Shown here in pieces: positions 15,187 through 16,524 of a DNA stretch of 16,524 bases. The first letter of the stretch is position 1, and each line of letters starts with the position of its first letter. The notes under the pieces are model-generated. The model did no database searches. It saw only the letters and a list, made by a program, of their open reading frames with translations, and was not told the origin of the DNA. Origin of the DNA: JBBDWK01 sp040902885 (GTDB lineage: Bacteria; Acidobacteriota; Terriglobia; Bryobacterales; Bryobacteraceae); the NCBI GenBank assembly GCA_040902885.1, contig JBBDWK010000091.1:1-16524 (forward strand), read 5' to 3'. The position numbers and the translations under genes were made by a program.

Positions 15187-16503
15187 ATGAGAACTTTCGA
15201 GCGGTCGAGAGCGCTTCTCGAGCGTGCGCGGCAATCGCTTGCGGGCGGGGTGAGCAGTCCGTTTCGCGCGCTGGCGCCCGAACCTCTGTACTTCGCCGAC
15301 GGATGCGGCGCGCGTCTCGAGGACGTGGACGGCAACCGCTACATCGATTACCAGTTAGCCTGGGGGCCGATGATTCTGGGCTACCGGCACCCGAAGCTGG
15401 TGGAGGCGATGCGGCGTCAGGCCGAGCGGCCTATGAGCTATGGCGCGCAGCATGATCTGGAAATTTCGGTCGCCGAGCGGATTCAGGCCATGGTTCCGTG
15501 CGCCGAGCGCATTGCTTTCACTTCGAGCGGCAGCGAAGCCGTGCAGCTCGTGCATCGCCTGTGCCGGGCCTTTACGAGCCGCGATCTCATCCTCAAGTTC
15601 GAAGGCCATTATCACGGCTGGATGGATTCGACGCTCATCAGCTATCACCCGCCGGCCGATAAGTTTGGGCCGCTGAATGCTCCCCATCCGGTCCTGCCGT
15701 CGCGCGGGCAGGTTTCGAACGTCGCGGAGAACACAGTGGTCGCGCCGTGGAACCGGCTGGACCTGCTGGAGGCGCTGCTCGAACGGCATTCCGGGCGTAT
15801 AGCGGCGGTGATGATGGAACCGGTGCTGTGCAACAGCGGCTGTATTCTTCCCAAGCCCGGATATCTGGAAGGCGTGCGGGATTTGTGCCGCAAGCATGGG
15901 GCGCTGCTGGTGTTCGATGAAGTGATCACCGGCTTTCGGATGGGACCGGGAGGCGCGCAGACGGCTTTCGGTATCACGCCGGATTTGGCCACGTTTGGGA
16001 AGGCCGTGGCGGGCGGCGCTCCCTTGAGCGTGGTTGCGGGTCGCCGCGAAATTCTGGAACAGATGTTCGGAGGCGGCGTATCTTTTGGAGGCACATTCAA
16101 CGGCAATCCGGTTTCGCTCGCCGCCGCGGATGCCACGCTGGAAGAGCTGTCGCGCGACGGAGGCGCGGTGCTCGCCGAAGTGAACCGCAATGGAAGCGGG
16201 CTGCAAGACGGGATCCGGAATCTGGCTAAGAAGCATGGCGTACACCTGGTTGTCTCCGGATTCGGCGCGGCGTTCGCCGTTCACTTCACAACCAAATCCG
16301 AACTGAGCGATTACCGCGATACGCTCGACGATGACTCCGGCTTGCTCAAAGAGTTTCTGTTGAACGCGCTGCAACAGGGGGTCTATTCGGTGCCGGATGG
16401 CCGCTTCTATACATCGGCCGCCCACGGTGAAGTAGAAATCCAGGAGACTCTGGAAGCGCTGGACCGCGTTCTGGGTGTCTATAAGCCTGCCTCTCCAGGG
16501 TGA
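15187..16503 (+). CDS. Class III PLP-dependent aminotransferase, glutamate-1-semialdehyde aminotransferase-like
   Basis: This is a 438-residue cytoplasmic aminotransferase of fold type I, class III, closest in pattern to glutamate-1-semialdehyde 2,1-aminomutase. Visible family blocks are SLAGGVSSPFRAL, DVDGNRYIDYQLAWGPMILG, FTSSGSEAVQLVHRL (phosphate-binding region), KFEGHYHGWMD, LLVFDEVITGFRMGPGG (244-251 for DEVITGFR), DLATFGKAVAGGAPLSVVAG with the probable PLP lysine at 272, and FGGTFNGNPVSLAAA. Several positions differ from canonical HemL (for example the NSGTEA motif reads SSGSEA), and no heme genes are near. It is therefore better treated as a HemL-like aminotransferase of unknown substrate, not given the hemL symbol. 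ATG 15187 matches the family N-terminus with GGTGA upstream; ATG 15163 is an in-frame alternative adding eight residues. It follows the permease stop closely and may be co-transcribed. Confidence 0.88.
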   Translation: MRTFERSRALLERARQSLAGGVSSPFRALAPEPLYFADGCGARLEDVDGNRYIDYQLAWGPMILGYRHPKLVEAMRRQAERPMSYGAQHDLEISVAERIQAMVPCAERIAFTSSGSEAVQLVHRLCRAFTSRDLILKFEGHYHGWMDSTLISYHPPADKFGPLNAPHPVLPSRGQVSNVAENTVVAPWNRLDLLEALLERHSGRIAAVMMEPVLCNSGCILPKPGYLEGVRDLCRKHGALLVFDEVITGFRMGPGGAQTAFGITPDLATFGKAVAGGAPLSVVAGRREILEQMFGGGVSFGGTFNGNPVSLAAADATLEELSRDGGAVLAEVNRNGSGLQDGIRNLAKKHGVHLVVSGFGAAFAVHFTTKSELSDYRDTLDDDSGLLKEFLLNALQQGVYSVPDGRFYTSAAHGEVEIQETLEALDRVLGVYKPASPG

Positions 16504-16524
16504 TACTTTAAACTGCTAAATCCT

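Noticed and set aside
15187..16503. Naming the aminotransferase hemL
   Set aside because: Motif differences from canonical HemL and lack of heme-pathway neighbours make a specific name unsafe.

Overview
The window looks like chromosomal DNA of an acidobacterium, most likely from the Solibacter/Bryobacterales side of the phylum. The evidence is indirect: high GC, three ADOP-type permeases (acidobacterial duplicated orphan permeases), PadR regulators placed directly upstream of them, and a BlaI/M56-peptidase pair whose receptor ends in a TonB C-terminal domain. No rRNA, tRNA, phage, insertion sequence or CRISPR was seen.

Layout. (1) 1-5056, plus strand: a non-coding leader with a promoter and a palindromic operator, a small PadR repressor, an ADOP permease, then a secreted two-domain protein (lectin-like fold plus amidohydrolase). 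(2) 5057-5995: convergent gap with a hairpin terminator, then a minus-strand small glycine-rich membrane protein whose frame is broken by an amber codon right after its signal peptide, then about 300 bases with nothing recognisable. (3) 5996-8449, minus strand: a second ADOP permease lacking the usual N-terminal cytoplasmic domain and any PadR partner. (4) 8450-11254: a divergent regulatory region with two BlaI-type operators, then blaI, an M56 membrane metalloprotease fused to a carboxypeptidase-regulatory-like domain and a TonB C-terminal domain, and a secreted paralogue of just those last two domains. (5) 11287-12378: a malate/L-lactate dehydrogenase family enzyme. (6) 12352-15148: a second PadR/ADOP module whose promoter and double operator look intact but whose padR gene has lost its middle, leaving an N-terminal stub and an out-of-frame C-terminal tail joined to the permease start. 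(7) 15187-16503: a class III PLP aminotransferase resembling glutamate-1-semialdehyde aminotransferase.

How the parts work together. PadR proteins probably repress their own promoters and the linked permease genes. BlaI probably represses the receptor operon (and perhaps the divergent permease) until the M56 protease is triggered through its extracytoplasmic domains. The permeases have MacB/FtsX-like domains but no ATPase gene lies in this window. The most notable findings are the decayed PadR behind an intact operator, that operator's overlap with the dehydrogenase 3' end, the amber-interrupted gene, and the duplicated sensor half of the M56 receptor.
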